Of a stretch of 64,000 bases of DNA, positions 47,296 through 56,544 are shown piece by piece. The stretch comes from Paenalicyclobacillus mengziensis (lineage in GTDB: Bacteria; Bacillota; Bacilli; Alicyclobacillales; Alicyclobacillaceae). Location of the stretch: positions 2,294,001 through 2,358,000 of the forward strand of contig NZ_CP071182.1 in assembly GCF_017298635.1 (NCBI RefSeq), given 5' to 3'. The notes below the pieces were generated by a model. That model saw only the letters and a program-made list of their open reading frames with translations, was not told the origin of the DNA and made no database searches. The position numbers and the translations under genes were made by a program. How positions within the stretch are numbered: the stretch's first letter is position 1; the number at the start of each line of letters is the position of its first letter.

Positions 47296-48705
47296 ATGAT
47301 GCTGTTTGACCTGATGATTAAAAATGGTGATTTGGTGACACCACAAGCGACGCGAAGAGCTGACATTGGTATCACAGGTGGGAAGATTGCTGCCATCGGG
47401 AACCTCGAAGGTGCCGCAGCACGGGATGTTTATGATGCAAGTGGGCTGTATGTGTTTGCTGGTTTCATTGACGAGCATGTCCATAGCCGCGACCCGGGAC
47501 TCACTCAGAAAGAGGACTTTGAGCACTCGACGATGTCAGCCGCCGCAGGAGGGGTTACGACCATACTCGAGATGCCAAACAGTGTGCCCCCGGTTAAAGA
47601 CGTGGAATCGTTTAAGTCCAGAGCACACAGTCTTGGTTCAAAATCGTTTGTCGACTTCGGACTCTGGGGAATGGTCTTGGGTGATTTCAATACGGCTGAC
47701 CTTCCTGGCCTGGCCGAAGCCGGTGTCATTGGCTTCAAATTCTTCTGGGGCTATGCACTAAATAAAAAGACGCTTGCTCTTGTCTATAACTTTTCGAAGT
47801 CGGATGATGTCCGACTTCCTCCTGATGAGGGGGAGATTTATGACGCATTCAAAGTGATTGGACAATTGGGAAGACCAGTGGCCATTCATGCGGAGAACAG
47901 TCAGGTCATAACCCGTCTAACCGAACATGAGAAGTCCCTCGGTCAAAATACTTACGCTTCATTCTTAAGGTCTCGGCCTTCGTACACGGAAGCGATGACG
48001 ATTCGGTCCGGATTGGCGCTCGCGCATGCCACAGGTGTGCACCTTCACATTCTGCATATCGCCGCTGGTGAAGGGGTCGATCTCGTTCGTGCTGCACGTC
48101 AGGCTGGTCAACGGGTGACTGGAGAAACCTGTCCACATTATTTGCTTTTGACAGATGAGGACTACGAGCGTGTCGGAAACGACATGAAAATATATCCCCC
48201 CATTCGGGAACGGGAGCACCAGGAGAAACTTTGGGACGGTATCAAGTCTGGTGCCATTGCGGCTGTGGGGTCGGATCATGCACCGCATGAAGAGGCAGAG
48301 AAGGTCGGCGACATCTGGTCTGTACCTGCCGGGGCGTGCGGGGTGCAGACGCTGGTTCCCTTAATGTTGAATGCTGCAGCTGAGGGAAGATTGACACTCA
48401 ACCAGGTAGCAGGACTTTTGTCTGAGAACCCTGCCCGAATCTGGGGACTGTATGGACAAAAGGGAACACTTAACCCAGGAGCAGATGCGGATATCACCAT
48501 CGTCGATATGAAAGAGAAGTGGCTTTTGACGAAAGAAGAGATGTATTCCAAAAATAAGATAAATCCGTTTGCAGGGACAACCGTGCAAGGAAGGCCTGTG
48601 GCGACGTTTGTCAGAGGTCAAAAGGTCATGGACCACGGAAAACCAATCGGCGCACCCGTGGGGAGACTGGTGAAACCCAGAACGTCGTCACAGGCTTGGT
48701 GGTGA
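47296..48705 (+). CDS. Allantoinase / dihydropyrimidinase-like cyclic amidohydrolase
   Basis: This 469-residue metal-dependent amidohydrolase has the HxH motif GFIDEHVHSRDPG and a Lys likely to be carboxylated in IGFKFFWGYA. The metal His pair is in HLHILHIAAGEG region and GETCPHYLLL, with the catalytic Asp in GSDHAPHEEA. These features fit allantoinase/hydantoinase rather than biosynthetic dihydroorotase, although the three cannot be separated by eye. It opens a cyclic amide ring, and the M20 amidohydrolase at 40272 could take the product. The start is one of two consecutive ATG codons at 47296. Confidence 0.85.
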   Translation: MMLFDLMIKNGDLVTPQATRRADIGITGGKIAAIGNLEGAAARDVYDASGLYVFAGFIDEHVHSRDPGLTQKEDFEHSTMSAAAGGVTTILEMPNSVPPVKDVESFKSRAHSLGSKSFVDFGLWGMVLGDFNTADLPGLAEAGVIGFKFFWGYALNKKTLALVYNFSKSDDVRLPPDEGEIYDAFKVIGQLGRPVAIHAENSQVITRLTEHEKSLGQNTYASFLRSRPSYTEAMTIRSGLALAHATGVHLHILHIAAGEGVDLVRAARQAGQRVTGETCPHYLLLTDEDYERVGNDMKIYPPIREREHQEKLWDGIKSGAIAAVGSDHAPHEEAEKVGDIWSVPAGACGVQTLVPLMLNAAAEGRLTLNQVAGLLSENPARIWGLYGQKGTLNPGADADITIVDMKEKWLLTKEEMYSKNKINPFAGTTVQGRPVATFVRGQKVMDHGKPIGAPVGRLVKPRTSSQAWW

Positions 48706-48711
48706 CACCAG

Positions 48712-49641
48712 ATGTTGATTAGTGAGGCCAAAGTGCGCGAAGAGCTTTCCTTTCCGGATGCAATGACGGTTGTTGAGCACGCCTTGCGAGAATCCGCGGC
48801 TGGAAACATAGAAAACCAACTTCGGCGTCGTGTCCATATCGGATCGACAGCGCTCAACATCATGTCTGCAGCGATGCCGGGGCTTCGAGTCATGGGGGCA
48901 AAGGTATATACAACCGGTGAACGAGGTCCGAACGCGTACTTTTTGTTATTTGACGCTTCTGGCGACTTGTTGTGCACGATGGAGGCAGACGAACTGGGTA
49001 GAATCCGCACCGGTGCCGTGACCGCATTGGCTACAAAGTATCTGGCCCGCAGTGACGCGTATGAAATGGCTCTGTTCGGAACAGGGTTTCAGGCGGAAAC
49101 ACAGTTACGCGCGATTTGTGCGACTCGTCCGATGCGAAAGGTTAAAGTATGGAGCAGAAATTTCGATAAGGTGAAAGGTTTCTGCAGTCGCTTGGAGGGT
49201 GTTGTTCAAGTAGACCTTGAGCCTGTTGATGATGCGCGACGTGCGATTCAAGATGTGGGCATTATTACAACAGCAACGAGTTCCCCCGAACCCGTCCTGT
49301 TTGGAGACTGGCTGGAGCACGGTGTGCACGTGAATGCCATTGGCAACAATCGCTCCTATGAGCGCGAGTTGGACAGCATGGTCGTGTCCAAGGCGAGTCA
49401 AATCATCGTTGACTCCACCGAGCAGGCGCAGAGCGAATCCGGAGACTTGTTGCTGGCCGAACAGGATGGTGTTCCCGTATGGACGCGGACGTCTGAACTT
49501 TCGGCGATTTTGATGGGGAATCTAGCGAGCGCCAGAAATTCGGATGATGAAATCACTCTGTTTAAGTCAAATGGGCTGGCGTTAGAGGATGTGGCCGTTG
49601 CACACCACGTGTATACAAGAATTGTTGAAGGTCACGAATAG
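48712..49641 (+). CDS. Ornithine cyclodeaminase / mu-crystallin family protein
   Basis: This 309-residue NAD(P)-binding protein has GAKVYTTG near residue 62, the Rossmann segment ALFGTGFQAETQLRAI and TATSSPEPVLFGDWLEHGVH with VNAIGNN. Family members are ornithine cyclodeaminases, alanine dehydrogenases or imine (ketimine) reductases. The presence of amidases nearby makes an amino-acid or imine substrate likely. It ends the PucR-adjacent operon before a strong hairpin. Confidence 0.88.
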   Translation: MLISEAKVREELSFPDAMTVVEHALRESAAGNIENQLRRRVHIGSTALNIMSAAMPGLRVMGAKVYTTGERGPNAYFLLFDASGDLLCTMEADELGRIRTGAVTALATKYLARSDAYEMALFGTGFQAETQLRAICATRPMRKVKVWSRNFDKVKGFCSRLEGVVQVDLEPVDDARRAIQDVGIITTATSSPEPVLFGDWLEHGVHVNAIGNNRSYERELDSMVVSKASQIIVDSTEQAQSESGDLLLAEQDGVPVWTRTSELSAILMGNLASARNSDDEITLFKSNGLALEDVAVAHHVYTRIVEGHE

Positions 49642-49645
49642 CAGT

Positions 49646-49683
49646 AGAAGCAGAGTCAGGCTTCTTTTCCTGACTCTGCTTCT
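49646..49683 (+). terminator. Hairpin terminator after the PucR-adjacent operon
   Basis: AGAAGCAGAGTCAGG (49646-49660) and CCTGACTCTGCTTCT (49669-49683) make a perfect 15-bp stem with an 8-nt pyrimidine loop, 4 bp after the stop. No U-run follows, but the stem is very stable. Confidence 0.65.
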
Positions 49684-49740
49684 AAGTGCTTGCTAGAACT
49701 GTGGCCCGTATAGATGTTGTTTGGCCGGAGGTGATTTTGT

Positions 49741-50640
49741 ATGGGAAGTATTAGCCAAGACTATCCGTATTATTCACGGAAAATGTCTGTGTACTCGGGC
49801 AATGGTATGGTTGCTAGCTCACATATGTTGGCCACCCAAACAGGACTGCAGATATTAAGAGAAGGCGGCAATGCGATGGACGCGGCAGTCGCCGCGGCTG
49901 CGGCCTTACTGTGGTTAAGCCAACAGAAAACGGCATCGGCGGTGATGCATTTGCACTCATTTGGGCAAACGGTCAGATGCATGGATTGAATTCAAGCGGA
50001 CCTTCTCCAATGGGGATTTCTGCAAACAAAGTTCAGGATTCAGGCCACCGTACCATGCCCAAATTGGGGTGGCTGCCAGTCACCGTCCCAGGGACACCGG
50101 CGGCGTGGGCCGAAATCAACTCGAAGTTCGGCCAACTCCCGTTCTCGAAGGTATTGGAACCCGCCATTCGATATGCGGAACGAGGACATGCAGTATCACC
50201 CGTCACTCATAAGTACTGGGACCTTTCTGTGAGGAATTTTCAAAGTCTGAAAGGACGTGCGGAGTTTGAGGGATGGTTTTGCGTATGTTACGGATCCTGT
50301 AAAGATGCAGGTACACATTAACGATTTGCTGTCGGATTCATACGCCTCTCTTCGTCGAAAACAAATTGGCGATACGGCACTGCTCCCGTATGTTGGAGAG
50401 CCTTCGACAGGCGGCACTGTATACGTCGCGGCAGCTGATGCCGAGGGGAATATGGTGTCATATATTCAGAGTAACTTTGTTGGCTTTGACTCGGGGATCG
50501 TTGTTCCGGGAACGGGGATCGCCCTCCAGAATCGGGGGTACACCTTTTCTCTTGATAAGCATCACGTCAACTATCTTGAGCCAGGGAAACGGACCTATCA
50601 CACCATCATTCCAGGATTACGCGGTCAGCTCGTTGGTTGA
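49741..50640 (+). pseudogene. Decayed gamma-glutamyltransferase gene
   Basis: A good binding site (GGAGGTGAT) and ATG at 49741 begin a typical Ggt N-terminus ([20 protein letters not shown]). The frame is lost near 49911, where the match continues in another frame as [21 protein letters not shown] further break near 50270-50290 joins LKGRAEFEGWF to DGFAYVTDPVK; normally about 130-150 residues lie between these. The nucleophile region is still readable (STGGTVYVAAADAEGNMVSY), but the coding match stops at HTIIPG, short of the usual C-terminus. Two frame disruptions, an internal deletion and a 3' truncation make it non-functional. Confidence 0.85.
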
Positions 50641-50708
50641 GATAAGACGGAGCTAGCTGACCGCGGGCTGATTGTGGTTTTCGAAGGTTATGCGCACAAT
50701 GATTGGCC

Positions 50709-51671
50709 TTATGTTTCACCATCGGTTTGCTCTGAATCTGGGCTTGTTTCACTATAGTACCCCGAAAGCAACGTCTTGTATGACTGGTTGTATTCAGCCA
50801 CTCTCCATTGCACACGCTGTTTGTCCGTTGAGGCCACACTGAACGTAAGAACATTTAAGACTGAAAAAATTGTCGGCATTCCTCGTAGGGCAGAAGGGGA
50901 GGGCGTTTTGATTGGAATGACGACGTCTCCTTCGAGTCCGATTGGAGACAATTCATTGTCCGTGATGGCGAGAATTTTCGCTCCTCTTGTCCTTGCCGCA
51001 CGAACAAACTCGGTTGTCTCTCTTGTGTATCTGGGAAACGAGATAGCAATCACCAGGCACCGACGAGTCAGACTTGAGAGGATTGCATGAGCGTCATCAA
51101 TCGTGCCGCGATACAACTCAGTGTTACCACGGAGGATGTTCAGTGTGAATGCAAGCCAGTGTGCGGGACCGTGTGATGAACGAAAGCCGAGCACAATGAT
51201 TTTTTCCGCAGTAACGATGGCCTTGGTTGCAGTGTCTAGGAGTTCCAGGTTGATATCCTTCATAGCCCCTGTGATGTACAGAACATCTTTTTGCATAACT
51301 GCTTGATATGAGTCTTGTTGTTGCGCGAGCTGTTCGGTCGTGTCTTGGTACTCCTGCATAGGGTCTGACGGCACGCCTTTTATGATGAACGATTTTCGAA
51401 TTTCTGATTGAAGTGCAGAATACCCTGAATAGCCGATAGCATTCGCGAAGCGTATCACGGTCGTCTCGCTGGTTTGTGTCCATTCCCCAACCTGTTTCGC
51501 TGTATTGAATGCCGTCAGTTCAGGTTCTGTGATGATAAACCGAGCCACGGCTTGCTGGCCCTGCGTCAGCCCCGCGTATCTTTGTCGGATGAGTTCTCTC
51601 AGTTCAGTCAACCGTTCACCCACTTCCCCCGTAATATTAAATTCTCTGACTACTAAGATTGGCTCTTGCAT
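50709..51671 (-). CDS. RpiR/MurR-family transcriptional regulator
   Basis: This 320-residue protein has an N-terminal HTH_6 domain (GLTQGQQAVARFI then TQTSETTVIRFANAIGYSGY) and a C-terminal SIS sugar-phosphate/ligand domain (IIVLGFRSSHGPAHWLAFTL, then VIAISFPRYTRETTEFVRAA). It is divergent from the MFS-M81-deacylase operon and is very likely its regulator. RpiR proteins classically sense sugar phosphates, but several members in amino-acid or amide loci sense other ligands. Palindromes in the divergent region are candidate sites. Confidence 0.88.
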   Translation of the reverse strand: MQEPILVVREFNITGEVGERLTELRELIRQRYAGLTQGQQAVARFIITEPELTAFNTAKQVGEWTQTSETTVIRFANAIGYSGYSALQSEIRKSFIIKGVPSDPMQEYQDTTEQLAQQQDSYQAVMQKDVLYITGAMKDINLELLDTATKAIVTAEKIIVLGFRSSHGPAHWLAFTLNILRGNTELYRGTIDDAHAILSSLTRRCLVIAISFPRYTRETTEFVRAARTRGAKILAITDNELSPIGLEGDVVIPIKTPSPSALRGMPTIFSVLNVLTFSVASTDKQRVQWRVAEYNQSYKTLLSGYYSETSPDSEQTDGET

Positions 51672-51693
51672 TATACACTATATGTGACGTCGA

Positions 51694-51721
51694 TACTGCA
51701 GAATTTATATACGGTGCAGTA
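51694..51721. promoter_or_regulatory. Candidate RpiR site: TACTGCA inverted repeat
   Basis: TACTGCA (51694-51700) and TGCAGTA (51715-51721) are perfect inverted arms 14 bp apart, just upstream of the rpiR-type gene start. The same heptamer occurs in the palindrome at 51867, which suggests a shared recognition element. The remaining 370-bp gap shows no other clear element besides that palindrome. Confidence 0.4.
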
Positions 51722-51866
51722 GATACTTCGTATGTCCACCTAAAACTACTCACTCCATGTTGATGCATCAGACGCTCACGGTGATGAAGAATAGCAATCT
51801 TAAATCTAATAAGTAAAAAATTTAGACAAAAATTTCTGAAAACATATTCAATTAGATTGGTTCGAA

Positions 51867-51885
51867 GTATATACTGCATATATAC
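51867..51885. promoter_or_regulatory. Candidate operator/promoter palindrome of the M81-deacylase operon
   Basis: GTATATACTGCATATATAC has perfect 7-bp arms around CTGCA. It contains a -10 like TATACT (51870-51875), with TTCAAT 17 bp upstream (51847-51852) as a possible -35. It thus probably lies on the promoter reading toward 52042 and would be blocked by a bound regulator. Confidence 0.5.
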
Positions 51886-52041
51886 AAAACGTTGAAGTCA
51901 ATACTTCGAGAAAATTGTCGAATGCAATGAGTCGTCTCTACAACCTGCGCGCTGTGTGGAGGGGGAGTGATGGAATCTCGTTGATGAAACTATTTTTGCA
52001 GAGTAAGTCGTCTTTTATGGACTTAAAAGGAGGTCGTGAGA

Positions 52042-53286
52042 GTGTCGGTAATGCCCCAAAGGATGACGAGTAAGTACACTGTTCTTACTATTCTGTTTAT
52101 TGGCTGGATTGTAGACTACCTCGACAGAATGGTTATGAGTGTCGCTATCCCTTTTATCGGAGCGGATTTCCATCTCAGTGCAGCAACACTAGGCATTGTC
52201 CTGAGCAGTTTTTTTGCGGGTTATGCGCTCATGCAGATTCCCGGTGGCTGGCTGTCAGATAAATTTGGTTCCCGAAAGGTCATGATGATTTCTATTGCAC
52301 TATGGTCTGTATTTACGCTGCTAACTGGACTCGCTTGGTCGCTGGCTGCGCTGCTTGTCATCAGGTTGCTGTTTGGCATCGGCGAGGGGAGTTTTCCTGC
52401 AGCGAGCTCTAAGGCCATTGCGGAGCAGTTTCCGCAAGCAGAAACGGCTAGAGCAGAGTCCACAATGCTTTCTTCCAATGCGCTCGGAGTTGCGATAGCA
52501 CCTCTGTTTGCAGCACCACTAATGGCCGTTATGGGTTGGCGGAACATGTTTATGGTCATCGCGGTCCTTGGACTTGTGGTCGCGTGGCTAATCTATGTTT
52601 ACGTTCGGCCGCGAACGAACAACGTACAAGCTGTTGCATCTGCTAATGCCGCAAAGTCAAAAATGCGTATGCGAGATCTGATGAAAACTCCAACTATGTG
52701 GAAGCTGGTCATCATGTGGTTTGGACTGGACATTGTTTTATGGGGTTTCTCATCATGGCTCCCATCCTATCTCATCAAGGTTCGTCATCTTCATTTAATT
52801 AACGCTGGTATTGTGGCCTCGCTTCCATTTTTCGCAGGCACCATCTCGATGCTTCTCGGTGGCTGGTTGATGGACCGGGTATTTGTCGGACGAGAGAAGT
52901 ACGTTGCTATCGTTGTAGAATTACTCGGCGCCTTCTTTCTGTTTATGATGTTCCAAACGTCAAATATCACTGAGGCAAGCATCTATCAAATTCTTTCCGC
53001 GTTTTTCCTCTACTTTGGCTTTGCGGCCATCTGGTCTCTGCCGCTAAAAATCCTACCAGTGGAAATCATGGGTTCTGCCGCCGGTATGATTAACTTTGGC
53101 GGTCAGGTGGCCGGATTTATTTCCCCGATGGTCATGGGATTTCTCATCAGTGCATCAGGTGGATCGTACTCTACTGCCTTCTGGTTCCTGATAATCGCTG
53201 CAATTGTATCTGCTATCACTGGACTGACTTTGACCAACGCGAAAGGAATGCTGGAGGCGAAGGTCGCTGGAAGTGCAGAGGTGTAA
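52042..53286 (+). CDS. MFS transporter, anion:cation symporter (ACS) type
   Basis: This 414-residue carrier has the ACS-like first-segment motif VDYLDRMVMSVAIPFIGADF and the loop motif GGWLSDKFGSRKVMM, with 12 predicted segments. Relatives import hexuronates, tartrate or other organic anions. AAAAGGAGG lies 8 nt before the GTG at 52042, which is preferred over the GTG at 52036. It is the first gene of an operon of hydrolases for acylated amino acids, so the substrate may be an N-acyl amino acid (inference). Confidence 0.88.
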   Translation: MSVMPQRMTSKYTVLTILFIGWIVDYLDRMVMSVAIPFIGADFHLSAATLGIVLSSFFAGYALMQIPGGWLSDKFGSRKVMMISIALWSVFTLLTGLAWSLAALLVIRLLFGIGEGSFPAASSKAIAEQFPQAETARAESTMLSSNALGVAIAPLFAAPLMAVMGWRNMFMVIAVLGLVVAWLIYVYVRPRTNNVQAVASANAAKSKMRMRDLMKTPTMWKLVIMWFGLDIVLWGFSSWLPSYLIKVRHLHLINAGIVASLPFFAGTISMLLGGWLMDRVFVGREKYVAIVVELLGAFFLFMMFQTSNITEASIYQILSAFFLYFGFAAIWSLPLKILPVEIMGSAAGMINFGGQVAGFISPMVMGFLISASGGSYSTAFWFLIIAAIVSAITGLTLTNAKGMLEAKVAGSAEV

Positions 53287-53406
53287 ATAGGCATGCGGCA
53301 ATAAACGACGAATCAAGCTCAGCCCCGGCCGCTCCCCAACAGAGAGGGGGGGCGGTACCGTCTTGACTTGAACAGTAACATCGGAGCGGGAGAGGGAGGT
53401 ATACCG

Positions 53407-54915
53407 ATGAAAATTGCCATCGCACAAATTGCTCATGAGACCAACACATTTTCGTCAGTTCCAACCACGAGAGAGTCTTTCGAATTGTGGGAATTGGAAT
53501 ATGGAAACGATATTCTCGAGACGCATCGAAATGTGGAAGACTATCTCGGCGGCATGGTAGACCGGGCAGAAGAGAAGGGCATCGAACTTGTCCCCTTGGT
53601 GTCAGCCTTTGCAAATCCCTCCGGCATCATTACTCGTGAGACCTACACATTTTTAAAAAATCAATTGCTAAGTTCGATTTCAGACCTGCACGATGTGGAT
53701 GCACTGTGTCTGGCACTGCACGGGGCAGCTGTCGCCGAAGGTGTCGATGACGTAGAGGGCGACCTGCTGAGGGACACAAGGCAGATTGTCGGTGACGATA
53801 TCCCCGTCGTAGTGACACTAGATTTGCATGGGAACATCACACAGACCATGGTCGATCACGCTGATGTCTTGCTCGGCGTGAATTTCTATCCGCACACGGA
53901 TTCCTACGACCGTGGCAAAGAAGCCATCGATGTCGCTGAGAAACTGGTTGCAAAAGCGTACCATCCTGCCATGGTCATCCAGCGGTTGCCCCTCATGCTG
54001 CCGACTTCAACCACAATGCATTCACCAGCTAGGGATGTGAATCAGCGGTGCTGGAAATGGGAAGAGGACCCCGATATCGTCGATTGCACATTCTTTCACG
54101 GGTTTGCGCATACAGATTGCCCGGAAGTTGCTGTCACCGTCGTTGCTACAGCCCGCAATGACCAAACTCTGGCAAGAAAGGCCGTTAATGATGTTGCTAA
54201 GTACATCTGGTCTTTAAAGAATGGTTTTTATCCAGAGGAGGTGACACCGGAAGACGCGATACGTCTGGCTCTAGCAGCACCCGGACGGCCAATCGTACTG
54301 AATGAGACCTCTGATAACCCAGGGGGAGGGACACCTGGGGACGGAACTCACTTACTTCGGGCCATGCTCAAGGCTGATCTAACGGACGCCTGTTTTGGGA
54401 CGATATATGACCCCGAAGTGGCACTGATTGCTCACAAGGCAGGCGTTGGCAGCCGCATCGATATTCAACTTGGCGGCAAGACTGATGCACTGCATGGTCA
54501 TCCGTTGTCGGTTCAGGCTTACGTCAAAACGCTCTCGGATGGAAAGTTTATACAGACCTCTCCGATGTGGCGCGGGAAAAAGATGGACTTGGGTAAATCA
54601 GCACGCTTACAGATTCAGGGCATTGACGTCATCGTGTGTTCCGTATGCTCACAGGTGTTTGACGAACAGGTTTTTCTGTTGCATGGCATCGATGTGCTTG
54701 AACGAAAGATTGTCGCGCTCAAGTCGAGCCAGCATTTTCGCGCAGCCTATGAGTCTATTGCAGAGACAATCATTACTGTCGATTCTCCTGGCCTTAGTTC
54801 CCGCCAACTTTCGAGTTTTCCGTACAAGCGGCTGACAAGGCCGATTTATCCTCTTGACGAAGTCCGCGATGGGCTGAGCTTATCCCAAACGACGGGGGGC
54901 GCTGCGAATGTTTGA
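53407..54915 (+). CDS. M81-family metallopeptidase (MlrC-like)
   Basis: This 502-residue protein begins with the M81 hallmark IAIAQIAHETNTFS. It continues with ALHGAAVAEG, VTLDLHGN, GVNFYPHTDSYDRG and HGFAHTDCPEV, which hold the likely zinc-binding His and Asp residues. MlrC, the founding member, cleaves linearised microcystin, a D-amino-acid-rich peptide; most homologues have no known substrate. GGGAGG precedes ATG 53407; the frame opens earlier but without a site. It overlaps the next gene by 8 bp. Confidence 0.87.
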   Translation: MKIAIAQIAHETNTFSSVPTTRESFELWELEYGNDILETHRNVEDYLGGMVDRAEEKGIELVPLVSAFANPSGIITRETYTFLKNQLLSSISDLHDVDALCLALHGAAVAEGVDDVEGDLLRDTRQIVGDDIPVVVTLDLHGNITQTMVDHADVLLGVNFYPHTDSYDRGKEAIDVAEKLVAKAYHPAMVIQRLPLMLPTSTTMHSPARDVNQRCWKWEEDPDIVDCTFFHGFAHTDCPEVAVTVVATARNDQTLARKAVNDVAKYIWSLKNGFYPEEVTPEDAIRLALAAPGRPIVLNETSDNPGGGTPGDGTHLLRAMLKADLTDACFGTIYDPEVALIAHKAGVGSRIDIQLGGKTDALHGHPLSVQAYVKTLSDGKFIQTSPMWRGKKMDLGKSARLQIQGIDVIVCSVCSQVFDEQVFLLHGIDVLERKIVALKSSQHFRAAYESIAETIITVDSPGLSSRQLSSFPYKRLTRPIYPLDEVRDGLSLSQTTGGAANV

Positions 54916-56491
54916 TGTCGTGGTGAGAAATGGACGGCTGGTGGACGGGACGGGAAATCCATGGACGCATCTTGACGTTGCGATAAAAGAGGGGCGCATC
55001 GCTGCAATCGGTCGTCTGGATAAGGCTGATGCAACGGCTGTCATTGATGCACAAGGACAGGTAGTAGCCCCTGGATTTATCGATCCTCACGTCCACTCGG
55101 ATCTCCTCTGTCTGCGTCCGGAGGTGCACAAAGTTAAGGTGATGCAGGGCATCACCACAGAACTGTTCGGCCAGGACGGAATTTCGGTAGCACCTGTTTC
55201 TGAACGGACGAAGCCCCTATGGCAGCATCAACTGAGGAGTCTCGATGGAGATATCGGGGACTGGTCATGGAACTCTGTTGAAGATTATTTAAACTATCTC
55301 TCCATCAGTAATCTAAATGGAAATGCGGCCTACCTCGTGCCGCACGGCGCTGTCAGGACCCTGGTGATGGGGTTTGCGGGACGTACATCTACGAAGGCGG
55401 AGGCTGAAGAAATGCGCAGTCTCGTCGAGAACGCCATGGAACAAGGCGCGGTCGGACTGTCTTCAGGCTTGATTTATCCACCGAATCTCTACTCTGATAT
55501 CGAGGAGCTCACGGAGATCTGCAAAGGAGCGGCCAAATATCACGGGTGTTTCGTGGTTCACATTCGCAACGAGAGCAATCGGATGCTGGAGGCTGTTGAT
55601 GAGATGATTGAGGTCGCCAGGCGCTCAGGAGTCCGGCTCCATCTCTCTCATTTTAAGGTCGCCGGGCAGGCAAACCGAAGAAACTATTCCATCGCTCTAA
55701 AGAAGCTCGAAGATGCGCGAGCAGGAGGCATCGAAGTCACGTTTGATCAGTACCCGTATACCGCAGGCTCTACAGTATTTCATTCGATTCTACCGCCCTG
55801 GATGCACGACGGTGGGACAAATCGGATGCTGGAGAATCTGCGTGACCCAGACGTTCAAAGCCGGATTAAAAAGGCGTGGCTCGAAGACGACTCCTATGAA
55901 AACTGGGTGCGCAACTGCGGCTGGGAAAACATTGTCATCACTGCAGTTGGCTCCGAGGCAAACCAATCGATTGAAGGCTTAAACCTAATCCAAATTGCTG
56001 AAACCCGCCGCCAAGCCCCCGAAGACGCGGCCATTGATTTGCTACTTGAAGAATCTGCAAACATCACAATGGTTACACACTGGGGGGTTGAGGAAGACAT
56101 CATTTCAGCGATGCAGCATCCCCTGCAAATGGTCGGGTCCGATTCAATCTTTGGCGGTAAGCCTCACCCACGCCTCTATGGCACGTATCCGCGAGTTCTT
56201 GGACACTTTACTCGTGAATTGAAAGCGCTGCAACTGGAAGACGCTATCCGTCGGATGACAGGTGCACCGGCACAACTATTGCGCCTTCAGGACCGGGGCC
56301 TCTTGAGGGAAGGATACTATGCAGACATCGTTGTCTTTGACCCTGATAAGGTTGCCGACAGGGCTACGTATGAGCGGCCGCTTGAGGCGTCTGTTGGTAT
56401 TTCGCATGTGCTGGTGAATGGCGAAATTGTGGTTCTTGACGGTGAATACACTGGCTGTACACCCGGACAGGTCATTTATCGACGAGTTTGA
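54908..56491 (+). CDS. N-acyl-D-amino-acid deacylase (D-aminoacylase)
   Basis: This 527-residue amidohydrolase has VAPGFIDPHVHSDLL as HxH metal site and GITTELFGQDGISVAPV. VGLSSGLIYPPNLYSD and VVHIRNESNRM follow, as in D-aminoacylases, and the C-terminal half has RMTGAPAQLLRLQDRG. The enzyme releases a D-amino acid from its N-acyl (often N-acetyl) derivative. It is followed by an N-acylamino-acid racemase homologue, which supports the assignment. The ATG at 54908 overlaps the M81 gene end. Confidence 0.87.
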   Translation: MFDVVVRNGRLVDGTGNPWTHLDVAIKEGRIAAIGRLDKADATAVIDAQGQVVAPGFIDPHVHSDLLCLRPEVHKVKVMQGITTELFGQDGISVAPVSERTKPLWQHQLRSLDGDIGDWSWNSVEDYLNYLSISNLNGNAAYLVPHGAVRTLVMGFAGRTSTKAEAEEMRSLVENAMEQGAVGLSSGLIYPPNLYSDIEELTEICKGAAKYHGCFVVHIRNESNRMLEAVDEMIEVARRSGVRLHLSHFKVAGQANRRNYSIALKKLEDARAGGIEVTFDQYPYTAGSTVFHSILPPWMHDGGTNRMLENLRDPDVQSRIKKAWLEDDSYENWVRNCGWENIVITAVGSEANQSIEGLNLIQIAETRRQAPEDAAIDLLLEESANITMVTHWGVEEDIISAMQHPLQMVGSDSIFGGKPHPRLYGTYPRVLGHFTRELKALQLEDAIRRMTGAPAQLLRLQDRGLLREGYYADIVVFDPDKVADRATYERPLEASVGISHVLVNGEIVVLDGEYTGCTPGQVIYRRV

Positions 56492-56544
56492 CGCAAGTGG
56501 AAGACCTTGGTGATTGTTAAAGCTGCGGTCCTTAGGGAGGACAG

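Noticed and set aside
51970..51984. Leader peptide after GGAGGGGG in the operon leader
   Set aside because: The frame encodes only four residues before a stop and has no attenuator structure next to it.
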